A DNA stretch of 48,075 nucleotides from NCBI GenBank assembly GCA_937974195.1, contig CALJIC010000043.1:1-48075 (forward strand). The letters run 5' to 3'. This document shows, piece after piece, positions 18,335 through 26,230 of this stretch. A model generated the notes under the pieces. The model was not told where the DNA came from, ran no database searches, and saw nothing but the letters and a program-made list of their open reading frames with translations. The stretch comes from an uncultured Roseiflexaceae bacterium (GTDB lineage: Bacteria > Chloroflexota > Chloroflexia > Chloroflexales > Roseiflexaceae). How positions within the stretch are numbered: position 1 is the first letter of the stretch; the number at the start of each line of letters is the position of its first letter. Made by a program: the position numbers and the translations under genes.

Positions 18335-19524
18335 GTTGTGCTCGAAGGTGTCTCGGCGCCGGCGGCCTCGTCGATCTCGGCCAGCAGCCGCCTGAGCGCC
18401 GCCGGGCCGTGCCCGCGCGCCGCAGCGGCCTGCCCGATCGGCTCCCAGAAGGGCGCCGCGCTTGTCTGCCAGGGGATGTCGTAGCGCTCGAGGACCGCGC
18501 GCGCCGCCGGGTACGCCGCGGCGATCTGCGCCACCGGGGTCGCGGCACCGATCGGCGGGCGCCAGCGCTGCGAGGTGTGCCCTGTGCCGTCGCCGGCCGG
18601 GGCGCGATGCGCCTCGTCCGTCTCCCGGTCATCGGCCGGCCCCAGCCCCGCGAGCAGCCGCTCCGCGTTGCGCCCGAGGATATCCGCGCGCACCTCGTCG
18701 TCCAGCCCCAGCGCGTCGATCTGCCGCAGGAACGGCCGGAAGTCCGGCTCGCGCTGCTCGCGCGGGACGATGCGCAGCGGGTAGTCGGAGCCGTACAGGA
18801 TCTTGCGGTGGTCGACGCAGGCCAGCGCGGCGCGGAAGATGGCGTCGGTCGCGTACACCAGCGGCGAGGCCGCTGTGTCGTACCAGACGTTGCGCAGGTC
18901 GCGTCGCACGCTCGGGATCGTCTCGTAGAACAGCAGCCCGCCGCCCCAGTGCGCCAGCACCAGCCGCAGCTCGGGGTAGCGCGTCGCCAGGCGGTGGTAG
19001 TCCGCCAGCGGTGTGGTCGCCTTGCCGGGGTAGTAGCGCCCGACCGGCTCGTTCGCGTGCAGCAGCAGCGGCAGGCCGTAGCGGATGCAGGCCTCGCACA
19101 GCCGCAGGAAGGCCGGGTCGTCCAGCGCGAAGCCCTGCGCGTAGGGGTTGAGCTCGCCGACGCCAGCGAAGCCGGCGTCGACGCAGCGCGCCAGCTCGTC
19201 CAGCGCCCGGTCGCCGGCGCGCGGCTGCAGGCAGGCGAAGGCGCTCACGCGCCCGGGGTGGGCGCGCATCAGCGCGATGCTCTCGTCGTTGCGCGCGACG
19301 CACGACTCGTGGCGCTGGAAGTACTCGCCCTGGACGATGACGCGGCCGATCCCGGCCTGGTCCATATCGGCGAGCATGCGCGCCGCGTCGGCCCAGCCCT
19401 GGATCGAGGTCTCTGGCGCGAGCAGCAGGCCCCAGTACGGCTCGCGCTCGGCGAGCTCTGCGAGGCGCGCGCGGAGGCTTGGGGGCGTGTAGTGGATGTG
19501 GACGTCGATGCGCATCACCGCCAC
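18331..19524 (-). CDS. Amidohydrolase-2 family metallohydrolase with C-terminal ScdA_N/DUF1858-like domain
   Basis: A 397-residue protein. Residues 1-290 are a TIM-barrel amidohydrolase with metal ligands in DVHIHY (HxH), LLLHAN, LAHWGGG and YGSDYP, similar to 2-amino-3-carboxymuconate-semialdehyde decarboxylase and related enzymes. Residues 290-330 are a linker. Residues 330-397 (VAQIAAAYPAARAVLERYDI ... LRRLLAEI) look like the ScdA_N/DUF1858 helical domain, here without the usual cysteines. The start is GTG 19524, only 4 bases after the TPR gene stop; ATG 19515 is an alternative. With the downstream MFS gene it suggests uptake and hydrolysis or decarboxylation of a small organic acid. Confidence 0.86.
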   Translation of the reverse strand: MAVMRIDVHIHYTPPSLRARLAELAEREPYWGLLLAPETSIQGWADAARMLADMDQAGIGRVIVQGEYFQRHESCVARNDESIALMRAHPGRVSAFACLQPRAGDRALDELARCVDAGFAGVGELNPYAQGFALDDPAFLRLCEACIRYGLPLLLHANEPVGRYYPGKATTPLADYHRLATRYPELRLVLAHWGGGLLFYETIPSVRRDLRNVWYDTAASPLVYATDAIFRAALACVDHRKILYGSDYPLRIVPREQREPDFRPFLRQIDALGLDDEVRADILGRNAERLLAGLGPADDRETDEAHRAPAGDGTGHTSQRWRPPIGAATPVAQIAAAYPAARAVLERYDIPWQTSAAPFWEPIGQAAAARGHGPAALRRLLAEIDEAAGAETPSSTT

Positions 19525-19528
19525 AGCA

Positions 19529-21442
19529 CTACTGCAGCTCCGCGATCCGCTGCTGCACCTCTTCGATCTGCTCGCTCTCGCCGCGCTCGGTGTAGAGCTC
19601 CAGCGCGCGCTGGTAGTCCTCGAGCGCGCCGGCGGTGTCGCCGAGCTCCGCGCGCACCTCGCCCCGGTCGCGCAGGGCGCTGGGGTCGGCCGGGTCCATC
19701 TCCACCAGCGTGTTGAGGTCGGCGAGGGCCGCCTGGCTGTCCCCCTGCTCGCGCAGGCCGGTGATGCGGCACAGATAGGCGTCCCTCAGGCCCGGCTCCA
19801 GCTCGATCGCGCGGGTGCAGTCCTCTACGGCCCCGGCGTAGTTGCCGAGGCTGATGCGCAGCTGGCCGCGGCCGAGGAAGCTCGGCATGTAGCTCGCGTC
19901 GAGCTCGATCGCCGCGCTGAAGTCCTCCTCCGCCGCGGCGGTGTTGCCGGCCGCCTGGTGGGTCAGCGCCCGGTTGTAGTACACCTCGACATAATCCGGG
20001 TCGAGGTCGAGCGCCGCCTGGTAGTCCACCAGCGCGCCCTCGATGTCGCCGGCCTGCTCGCGGGCGACGGCGCGGCGCAGGTAGGAGCGCGCGTCCTCGG
20101 GGTTCAGCTCGAGCGCGCGGGTGAAGTCTTCGATCGCGCCCTCGAAGTCGTCCAGCCGGTAGCGGGCGCGGGCGCGGTTGTGGTACGCCTCGGCGTTCTC
20201 CGGCTGCAGCTCGATCAGCCGGTCGAAGTCGTCGATCGCTGGCTGGTACTGCTGCAGCTCGAACAGCGCGCTGGCGCGCCCGGCCAGCGCCTCGACCGAG
20301 TCCGGCTCGGCGCGCAGGACGGCGGTGAACTGATCGACCGCGCCCTCGTAGTTCTGGGCGGCGGCGAGCTCCTCGCCCCGCGCGAGCAGCTCGGCCGGAG
20401 TCGGCGTCGCGGTCGGGACCGGCGAGGGCTCCTGGGTCGGCGCGCTCTCGGTCGGGGCGGCGGTCGGCTCCTCCGGCGGCGCGGCGGCCTGCTCCTGCGG
20501 CCGCTGGTTCAGCACATAGGCCCCGCCGATCAGCAGCACCAGCACCAGCCCGATCACCAGCAGGCCGAGCAGCGTCGACCGCAGCTGCCGCGAGCGCGTG
20601 CGGTCGTCCGGCGGAGTCTGCGCGGGGGCGGACCGGGCCGTACGCGCCGGCCGGCGGAACAGCGTGCTCTCCCGGCGCGTCGCCTGCGGCCGTAGCGAAG
20701 CCAGCGGGTCGACCGGCTCGGCTGGCTCGGGCTGCTGGGCCGCCGCCTCCCCCGCTTCGCCGCTGCGGAAGGGCCGCGGCAGCGGCGGGGTTGGCTTCGC
20801 CGCCTCCGGCTCCGGGATGCGCGGCTGCGTCTCCGCCTCCGGCCCCGGCGCGAGCGGGTCGAACGGCTTCTGGGGCTCAGCCGGGGGTGCGGGCGGTTCG
20901 GCAGGCCGGGCGCGGCGCGATTGGGCGTCGCCCGGCGTCGGGGCGAGCGGGTCGAACGGCTGCGCGGGCGCGGCCCGGCGCGCGGGTGCGGATGGTTCGG
21001 CAGGCCGGGCGCGGCGGGATTGGGCGTCGCCCGGCGTCGGGGCAAGCGGGTCGAACGGCTGCTGCGGGCGCGCGGGCGGAGTGGCGGCTTGCGCTGGCGG
21101 CGTCTGCGGGGCCGAGGGCTGCGACGCCGGCGGCGGTGATGAGGGGCGTTGCGCTGCGGGTGGCGCGGCCTGCTGCGTGCCAGCGGCGCCGAGGTTCGCC
21201 AGCCCGCGGCGGGCGGCCTCGTTCGCCGGATTGATGGCGAGCACGCGCTCGAGACACTGCCGGCGATGCGCGACGCTGGTGACCACGCCCGACATCCACA
21301 GCCAGGCACGCTCGTTCCGCGGATCGAGCCGTATCGCCTCGCCGAGCAGCGCCTGGGCTCGCGCCCGATCGCCCGCCTTCAGCGCGGCGGCCCCCTGCTC
21401 AGTGAGTGCGGCGGATCGCTCCTTCGCTGCTTGATCGCTCAT
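19529..21442 (-). CDS. Membrane-anchored TPR protein with proline-rich repeats
   Basis: A 637-residue protein. Residues 1-75 form a TPR-like pair (KAGDRARAQALLGEAIRLDP ... CLERVLAINPANEAARRGL). Residues 85-280 are Pro/Ala-rich and contain near-identical copies of a unit with core QPFDPLAPTPGDAQSRRARPAE. A transmembrane helix lies at about 288-308 (LLGLLVIGLVLVLLIGGAYVL). After a Thr/Pro-rich linker, residues 345-637 carry about eight TPRs (for example AYHNRARARYRLDDFEGAIEDFTRALELNPEDA). The topology is N-terminus in, large TPR array out, so it probably scaffolds envelope proteins. It is the first gene before the amidohydrolase, 4 bases apart. Confidence 0.9.
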   Translation of the reverse strand: MSDQAAKERSAALTEQGAAALKAGDRARAQALLGEAIRLDPRNERAWLWMSGVVTSVAHRRQCLERVLAINPANEAARRGLANLGAAGTQQAAPPAAQRPSSPPPASQPSAPQTPPAQAATPPARPQQPFDPLAPTPGDAQSRRARPAEPSAPARRAAPAQPFDPLAPTPGDAQSRRARPAEPPAPPAEPQKPFDPLAPGPEAETQPRIPEPEAAKPTPPLPRPFRSGEAGEAAAQQPEPAEPVDPLASLRPQATRRESTLFRRPARTARSAPAQTPPDDRTRSRQLRSTLLGLLVIGLVLVLLIGGAYVLNQRPQEQAAAPPEEPTAAPTESAPTQEPSPVPTATPTPAELLARGEELAAAQNYEGAVDQFTAVLRAEPDSVEALAGRASALFELQQYQPAIDDFDRLIELQPENAEAYHNRARARYRLDDFEGAIEDFTRALELNPEDARSYLRRAVAREQAGDIEGALVDYQAALDLDPDYVEVYYNRALTHQAAGNTAAAEEDFSAAIELDASYMPSFLGRGQLRISLGNYAGAVEDCTRAIELEPGLRDAYLCRITGLREQGDSQAALADLNTLVEMDPADPSALRDRGEVRAELGDTAGALEDYQRALELYTERGESEQIEEVQQRIAELQ

Positions 21443-21505
21443 TGGCGTTTCGTCGCTCGCGTGTGGTGAGACGCCGGGGCGTGACGTGGACCGGCGCTAT
21501 GACGG

Positions 21506-21514
21506 AGTATAGCA
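21506..21514 (-). promoter_or_regulatory. Extended -10 promoter of the TPR-amidohydrolase-MFS operon
   Basis: Minus strand TGCTATACT, a TGn extended -10 element, about 64 bases before the TPR ATG; no good -35 box is seen. The same TGC-TAxAxT form occurs before the ABC gene at 22780-22788. Confidence 0.5.
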
Positions 21515-21645
21515 CAACCCGGCGCCCGCGGGCGTGTGCGGCGGTCGTGTAGCACCTGCGCCCCACCCGCGAGCGGCCGCTTGCGCTCTGCACCAGCCTA
21601 CTACGCCGCCGCCCACTGCGCTATGGGAAACAAGTCCCACACCGG

Positions 21646-22653
21646 CTAGGGGCTCACGTGGCGCCGGCCGGCGCCGCTCTCGTAGATATCGCGCACGATC
21701 CCCTCGATCGCCGGCTCCTCGACCGTCAGGTCGCGCACCTGGTAGCTGGCGGCCACCCTGGCGATCAGCGCCGCGGCCGTGGTCGCGCGGCGGTCGAAGC
21801 GCAGCCAGACCCGCGGCCCCTCCGTCCGCACAACCTCGGCGCCGGGGACGTCGATGGCCGGCGCCTCGCTGGAGGAGCCGAGGTCCACCACCAGCATGCG
21901 CCAGCGGCCGTACTGCTCGCGCAGGGCCTCGAGGTCGCCGTCGTAGATCACGCGCCCGTGATCGATCAGCACCACGCGGCGGCAGAGCCGCTCGATATCG
22001 CCGAGGTCGTGGGTGGTGAGGATCACCGTCACGCCGCGCTCGCGGTTGATCTCCTGCAGGAACTGGCGGATGCGCTCGCGCGCGACGACGTCCAGCCCGA
22101 TCGTCGGCTCGTCGAGGAAGAGGATCGCCGGGTCGTGCAGCAGCGCCGCGGCCAGGTCGGCGCGCATGCGCTGGCCGAGCGACAGCTGGCGCACCGGCGT
22201 CTCGAGAAACGGCCCGAGGTCGAGCAGCTCGGTGAAGGCGTCGAGGTTCTCGCGCCAGCGGCGCTCGGGGATGCGGTAGACGTGGCGCAGCAGCTCGAAG
22301 GACTCGATCGTCGGCAGGTCCCACCACAGCTGGGTGCGCTGCCCGAAGACGACGCCGATGCGCCGCGCGTGCTCGACGCGCTCGCGGTGCGGCACGCGCC
22401 CGTCCACCACGATCCGCCCGCCGCTCGGCACCAGGATGCCGGTCAGCATCTTGAGCGTGGTGGACTTGCCCGCGCCGTTGGGGCCGAGGTAGCCGACCAT
22501 CTCGCCGGCCGCGAGCGAGAAGCTGACGCCGTCCACCGCGTGGACGCTGCGGTACTCGCGCGCCAGCAGCGTGCGCAGGGCCGCGAGGCGGCCGGAGCGC
22601 CGCACCGGGACCAGGAAGGTCTTGCGCAGGTCCTCAACCTCGATCAGCGCCAC
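21646..22653 (-). CDS. ABC transporter ATP-binding protein (ABC-2 / NatA-like), orphan
   Basis: A 335-residue ATPase. Walker A GPNGAGKST, Q-loop VVFGQRTQLWWDLP, signature LSLGQ, Walker B ILFLDEPTIGLD and the switch His in TTHDLGDIE are all present. The long VRRSGRLAALRTLLAREYRSVHAVDGVSF preface and the QRTQLWWDLP motif match the NatA/ABC-2 exporter group. The C-terminal 90 residues form a small extra domain. I choose GTG 22653 (VALIEVEDLRKTF) with AGAGGA upstream. No permease gene follows; downstream is 200 bases of non-coding DNA and the TPR gene, so its membrane partner must be elsewhere. Confidence 0.9.
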   Translation of the reverse strand: MALIEVEDLRKTFLVPVRRSGRLAALRTLLAREYRSVHAVDGVSFSLAAGEMVGYLGPNGAGKSTTLKMLTGILVPSGGRIVVDGRVPHRERVEHARRIGVVFGQRTQLWWDLPTIESFELLRHVYRIPERRWRENLDAFTELLDLGPFLETPVRQLSLGQRMRADLAAALLHDPAILFLDEPTIGLDVVARERIRQFLQEINRERGVTVILTTHDLGDIERLCRRVVLIDHGRVIYDGDLEALREQYGRWRMLVVDLGSSSEAPAIDVPGAEVVRTEGPRVWLRFDRRATTAAALIARVAASYQVRDLTVEEPAIEGIVRDIYESGAGRRHVSP

Positions 22654-22779
22654 AAGGCTATCCTCTGCTCCACAGACACTTGCGCCGCTGGGCGGGCTGC
22701 CGACGTGGGTCGGGGCGCGGCCCGCAGGCCACCGCAGGCGAAGCGCCCGCCCGTGTGGCGCCTCAGCACAGCGGCGCAC

Positions 22780-22788
22780 ATTCTAGCA
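22780..22788 (-). promoter_or_regulatory. Extended -10 promoter of the ABC ATPase gene
   Basis: Minus strand TGCTAGAAT, 127 bases before the GTG start, in the 193-base gap after lysC. A short hairpin GAGCAG-GGGC-CTGCTC (about 22816-22831) just upstream may end the lysC transcript. Confidence 0.45.
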
Positions 22789-22846
22789 GCTTCTCGAAGG
22801 GAGGCGATCCCCAGAGCAGGCCCCTGCTCCGCCCAGCGGCGCCCGC

Positions 22847-24244
22847 CTACGTCAGCTCGTGGAGCGCCCGCACCGCCGCGTCGGCGTCCGCGGCCGCGAC
22901 CACCACGCTGATCGCGCACTCCGACGAGCCCTGGGCGATCGCCACCACGTTGATCTGCTGGGCGGCGAGCGCCCCGAACACCTGCGCCGCCACCCCCGGC
23001 GTGTCGCGCATGCCTGAGCCGACCGCCGTGACGATCACCACGTCGTCGCGCGACCAGATCCGGTCGATGTCGCGCCGGGCGATCGCCGGCCCCAGCCCCT
23101 GCTCCAGCGCGCCCACCACCTGCGGCGCCGTGCTCGTCGGCACCACGAAGCAGATGCTCTGCTCCGACGAGGCCTGCGAGATCATCAGCACGTTGGCGCC
23201 CACGCTCGCCACGGCGCTGAAGGTGCGCGCGGCCACGCCTGGCACGCCCATCATCCCCCGCCCCTCGACGGTGATCAGGCTCATCTCCTTGATCGAAGTG
23301 ACGGCCTTCACTGGCTTGCCGCCCGCCTCCGCCTCGCGCACCACCAGCGTGCCCGTGTGCGTCGGGTTGAAGGTGTTGCGGATGCGCAGCGGGATGCCGC
23401 GCTCCACCACCGGCCGGATCGTCCGCGGGTGCAGCACCTTGGCGCCGAAGTAGGCCAGCTCGCTCATCTCGGCGTAGGAGAGCGTCGGGATGATGCGCGC
23501 CTCCGGCACCAGCCGCGGGTCGGACGTCATCACGCCGTCGACATCGGTGTAGATCGCGACCTCGTCGGCGTCTAGGGCCGCGCCGATGATCGCCCCGCTG
23601 TAGTCCGAGCCGCCGCGCCCGAGGGTGGTGGCCGCGCCGGACTCGGTGGCGCCGATGAAGCCGGTGACCACCGGCACGACGCCGCGCTCCAGCAGCGGCA
23701 GCAGGCGGGCGCGGATGCGCTCGCGCGTCTGCGGGTAGAGCGGCACCGCCCTGCCGAACTCGGCCGTCGTGACGATCAGCTCGGTCGCGTCGATCGCCTC
23801 GGCCTCTATCCCGCGCGCCCGCAGCGCCGCGGCCACCAGCGGCGCGCTCATGCGCTCGCCGAGCCCCGAGATCGCGTCCATCGCCCGCGCTGAGACCTCG
23901 CCCAGCACCCCGACGCTGCGGCAGAGCAGCGCGTACTCGTCGATCAGCGCCGTGATCCGCCCCCAGACCGCGCGCGCGTCGTCGGTGTCGCCCACGAGCT
24001 CGCGCAGCGCCGCGGCGTGCCGCTCGCGCAGATCGGCCGCCGTCGCCATCCCGATGTCGCGGTCGCCGGCGGCGGACCCGGTGGCGCCGCGGATCAGCGC
24101 GTCGGTCACGCCGCTCATCGCCGACACCACCACCGCGACGGCGCCCCACGGCTTACGCTGCTCGGCCACGATCGCCGCGAGCGACTTGATCGCCGCCGCG
24201 CTGCCCACCGACGTGCCGCCGAATTTCATCACCAGCAGTCCCAT
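22847..24244 (-). CDS. lysC: Aspartate kinase
   Basis: A 465-residue kinase catalysing the first step from aspartate to lysine, methionine and threonine. The ATP/aspartate site VMKFGGTSV is at residues 5-13; GGSDYSGAIIGAAL and the DGVMTSDPRLVPEA stretch are also diagnostic. Two ACT domains (about 310-465; LITVEGRGMMGVPGVAARTF, VVIVTAVGSGMRDTPGVAAQVF) make it a monofunctional, allosterically regulated enzyme of the LysC/ThrA-N class. GGAG lies 10 bases before the ATG. It follows thrC by 119 bases on the same strand without an evident terminator, so the thr attenuator may control it too. Confidence 0.95.
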   Translation of the reverse strand: MGLLVMKFGGTSVGSAAAIKSLAAIVAEQRKPWGAVAVVVSAMSGVTDALIRGATGSAAGDRDIGMATAADLRERHAAALRELVGDTDDARAVWGRITALIDEYALLCRSVGVLGEVSARAMDAISGLGERMSAPLVAAALRARGIEAEAIDATELIVTTAEFGRAVPLYPQTRERIRARLLPLLERGVVPVVTGFIGATESGAATTLGRGGSDYSGAIIGAALDADEVAIYTDVDGVMTSDPRLVPEARIIPTLSYAEMSELAYFGAKVLHPRTIRPVVERGIPLRIRNTFNPTHTGTLVVREAEAGGKPVKAVTSIKEMSLITVEGRGMMGVPGVAARTFSAVASVGANVLMISQASSEQSICFVVPTSTAPQVVGALEQGLGPAIARRDIDRIWSRDDVVIVTAVGSGMRDTPGVAAQVFGALAAQQINVVAIAQGSSECAISVVVAAADADAAVRALHELT

Positions 24245-24363
24245 GTCGCTTCGCTCCGCTGCTGCCTCAGTCGTCAGCGGCCAGTATCACTGGAACGCGA
24301 TCACACTGGCCTCGGCTGTGCTGACGATTGACTTCTGACTTCTCACACGAGTGACGGCGCTGC

Positions 24364-25404
24364 TCACCACCCCAGCCACTTCAGGATCGCCGACATCTCC
24401 GCCGGGACGGGGGACGGCGCCGCGAACTGCTCGACGGCCAGCCCGGGGTCCTTCAGGCCGTGGCCGGTCAGCACCGCGACGTAGCGCCCGTCGCGCGGGG
24501 CGCGCCCCTGCTCGACGAGCATGCGCAGCCCGGCGACGCCGGCGGCCGAGGCGGGCTCGCAGAACACCCCCTCGTAGCGGGCCAGGTCGCGCCAGGCCGC
24601 CAGGATCTGCGCGTCCGAGACGCACTCGATCAGCCCGCCGGACTCGTCGCGGGCCTCGACGGCGTAGCGCCAGCTGGCGGGGTTGCCGATGCGGATGGCC
24701 GTCGCCACGGTCTCGGGGCACTCCACCGGCTTGCCGCGCACGATCGGCGCCGCGCCCTCGGCCTGGAAGCCGAACATGCGCGGCGTCCGGTCGATCTTGC
24801 CGGCCGCCTTGTAGGCGCGGAAGCCGTGCCAGTACGCGGTGATGTTGCCGGCATTGCCGACCGGCAGGCAGAGCGCGTCCGGCGCCTCGCCGAGCGCGTC
24901 CACAATCTCGTAGGCGGCGGTCGCCTGGCCCTCGATGCGGTCGCGGTTCACCGAGTTGACCAGCGTCACCGGATACTTCTCGGACAGCTCGCGCACGATG
25001 CGCAGCGCCTCGTCGAAGTTGCCCTCGATCACCAGCAGGCGCGCGCCGTACATCAGCGCCTGGGCCAGCTTCCCGAGCGCGATCTTGCCGGCCGGCACGA
25101 CGACGATCGCCTCGATCCCGGCCCGCGCGGCGTAGGCGGCGGCGCTCGCCGAGGTGTTGCCGGTGGACGCGCAGATCACCGAGCGCGCGCCGGCCTCGAG
25201 CGCCTTGGCGACCGCCACGACCATGCCGCGGTCCTTGAACGAGCCGGTCGGGTTCATGCCCTCGCACTTCAGATACAGCGCGCCGACGCCGATCGCCTCG
25301 GCGAGGCGCGGCGCGGCTACGAGCGGTGTGTTGCCCTCGCCGAGCGTCAGCATCGGCGTCCGCTCAGTCACCGGGAGGAACGCCCGGTAGCGATCCAGCA
25401 GCAT
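24364..25404 (-). CDS. thrC: Threonine synthase
   Basis: A 346-residue PLP enzyme converting O-phosphohomoserine to threonine. The PLP lysine is in NPTGSFKDRG, the substrate loop is ASTGNTSASAAAYAARAG and the phosphate-binding loop is LPVGNAGNITAYW. The start is ATG 25404 (MLLDRYRAFLPV), preceded by GGAGG at 5 bases; a GTG seven codons upstream is less likely. Its leader holds a promoter, a Thr-rich leader peptide and an intrinsic terminator ending about 20 bases before the start codon. Confidence 0.95.
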   Translation of the reverse strand: MLLDRYRAFLPVTERTPMLTLGEGNTPLVAAPRLAEAIGVGALYLKCEGMNPTGSFKDRGMVVAVAKALEAGARSVICASTGNTSASAAAYAARAGIEAIVVVPAGKIALGKLAQALMYGARLLVIEGNFDEALRIVRELSEKYPVTLVNSVNRDRIEGQATAAYEIVDALGEAPDALCLPVGNAGNITAYWHGFRAYKAAGKIDRTPRMFGFQAEGAAPIVRGKPVECPETVATAIRIGNPASWRYAVEARDESGGLIECVSDAQILAAWRDLARYEGVFCEPASAAGVAGLRMLVEQGRAPRDGRYVAVLTGHGLKDPGLAVEQFAAPSPVPAEMSAILKWLGW

Positions 25405-25424
25405 ACAGCCTCCACAGCTCCACA

Positions 25425-25460
25425 ATAAAAAATCGCCCCCGTCCTTTGCAGGAGGGGGCG
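25425..25460 (-). terminator. Attenuator terminator of thrC
   Basis: On the minus strand CGCCCCC-TCC-TGCAAA-GGA-C-GGGGGCG is a 10-pair hairpin (one bulge) followed by ATTTTTTATTG. It lies between the leader peptide and thrC. The 5' part (CCTCCTGC) can alternatively pair with GTGGGAGG at 25492-25499 (8 pairs, two G-U), the geometry of an antiterminator. Confidence 0.8.
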
Positions 25461-25476
25461 CATCACGCCTGGCTCG

Positions 25477-25572
25477 TCATTGACCTTGGCTCCTCCCACG
25501 CTCGGAGGCCCCGACGAACGTCGCCGGGGCGCCGGTAGTGGTAGTTGCCATGTCGAAGCTTCTGACGACCAT
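25477..25572 (-). CDS. thrL: Putative threonine leader peptide
   Basis: A 31-codon open frame from ATG 25572, or 24 codons from ATG 25551 (MATTTTGAPATF...). Four consecutive Thr codons (ACT ACC ACT ACC, 25534-25545) and a fifth soon after sit just before a strong hairpin, GCCCCGGCGA-CGT-TCGTCGGGGC (25508-25530). The stop lies 16 bases before the terminator stem. By analogy with enterobacterial thr and ilv leaders, stalling at Thr codons when Thr-tRNA is scarce would shift RNA folding and allow readthrough into thrC. No strong ribosome binding site is visible for either ATG, which is the weak point of this call. Confidence 0.68.
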   Translation of the reverse strand: MVVRSFDMATTTTGAPATFVGASERGRSQGQ

Positions 25573-25603
25573 CGCCGTGCTCACGTGAGTGCCAACTTGC
25601 GAA

Positions 25604-25632
25604 ACTATAGCGGCTGTGCGCCGGCCTGTCAA
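25604..25632 (-). promoter_or_regulatory. Consensus promoter of the thr leader
   Basis: Minus strand TTGACA (25627-25632), 17 bases, TATAGT (25604-25609), start expected near 25597. This is one of the best promoter matches in the window, and it places the leader peptide ATG about 25-46 bases into the RNA. Confidence 0.8.
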
Positions 25633-25661
25633 GTTGGAGCACCCAAACCGCGCGGGGAGGT

Positions 25662-26212
25662 GTGGAGGGCCGAGGCCCTCCACGATCCTCATTTCTTCAC
25701 AGGGCGCGGGTGGCAAGGCCACCGCGTAACCCCTGTAATGCGGTCAGAGCGTGCTTGCGGGCGAGAGGGGTTGCGACCCCTCTCGCGCTCTCCCCCGCCG
25801 GAAGGGGCTGTGCAGCCCCTTCCGAACCATCCCCGCAAGCGGTGCCGCCTCCCATAGCCCGCCCGTTGTCATGCCTCAGCACACCAGCCGCACGTCTCAA
25901 CCGCATTGTCCGTTGCGTTGCAGTCCACCAGGCGTTCGTCTCAACCACACTGGGCGTTGCAGCATATCAAGACCGTGCCTGGGGCACGGGCATCGTTGTG
26001 CGTGGGCATGACAACCTGCTGACTAGCGGCGTACGCGTTCCCTTGCGGGTCCAGGGCCGCAGGCCCTGGCGCGGGTGGTGCAGGAGGGCCGGCGCTGGCC
26101 CTCCTGCCCGGGTGCAGGGCGGAGCGCCTGCGGAGCACGCCTGGGTGCAGGACGGACCGCCGCGTAACTCCTACAACATGTGGAGGGCGCCGGCGAAGCC
26201 AGCGCCCTCCAC
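25662..26212. repeat. Palindrome-rich intergenic block (REP-like elements)
   Basis: The gap between the thr promoter and the oxidase gene carries no credible gene. It holds at least seven near-perfect hairpins: GTGGAGGGCC-GA-GGCCCTCCAC (25662-25683), GCGGGTGGC...CCACCGC (about 25706-25726), GCGAGAGGGGT-TGCG-ACCCCTCTCGC (25761-25782), GGAAGGGGCT-GTGC-AGCCCCTTCC (25800-25823), CCAGGGCC-GCA-GGCCCTGG (26051-26069), an 11-pair stem at 26080-26107 and a 15-pair stem with loop GAA at 26180-26212. The GTGGAGGG...CCCTCCAC type recurs elsewhere in the window, so these are dispersed repeats. The last one could also end the oxidase transcript. Confidence 0.7.
25865..26015. repeat. Possible MITE-like element with 11-base inverted ends
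   Basis: GTTGTCATGCC at 25865-25875 is exactly inverted as GGCATGACAAC at 26005-26015. Inside are two degenerate direct copies of CGTCTCAACC...GTTGC at about 25893 and 25938. No coding frame is present and no target-site duplication is obvious. Confidence 0.35.
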
Positions 26213-26230
26213 AATACAGAGGAAGTGAGA

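Noticed and set aside
21443..21645. Permease partner for the ABC ATPase
   Set aside because: The gap holds only short frames without hydrophobic helices.
25425..25632. T-box riboswitch for thrC
   Set aside because: No TGGNACC-type T-box or specifier-loop pattern is visible; the Thr-codon leader peptide explains the structure better.
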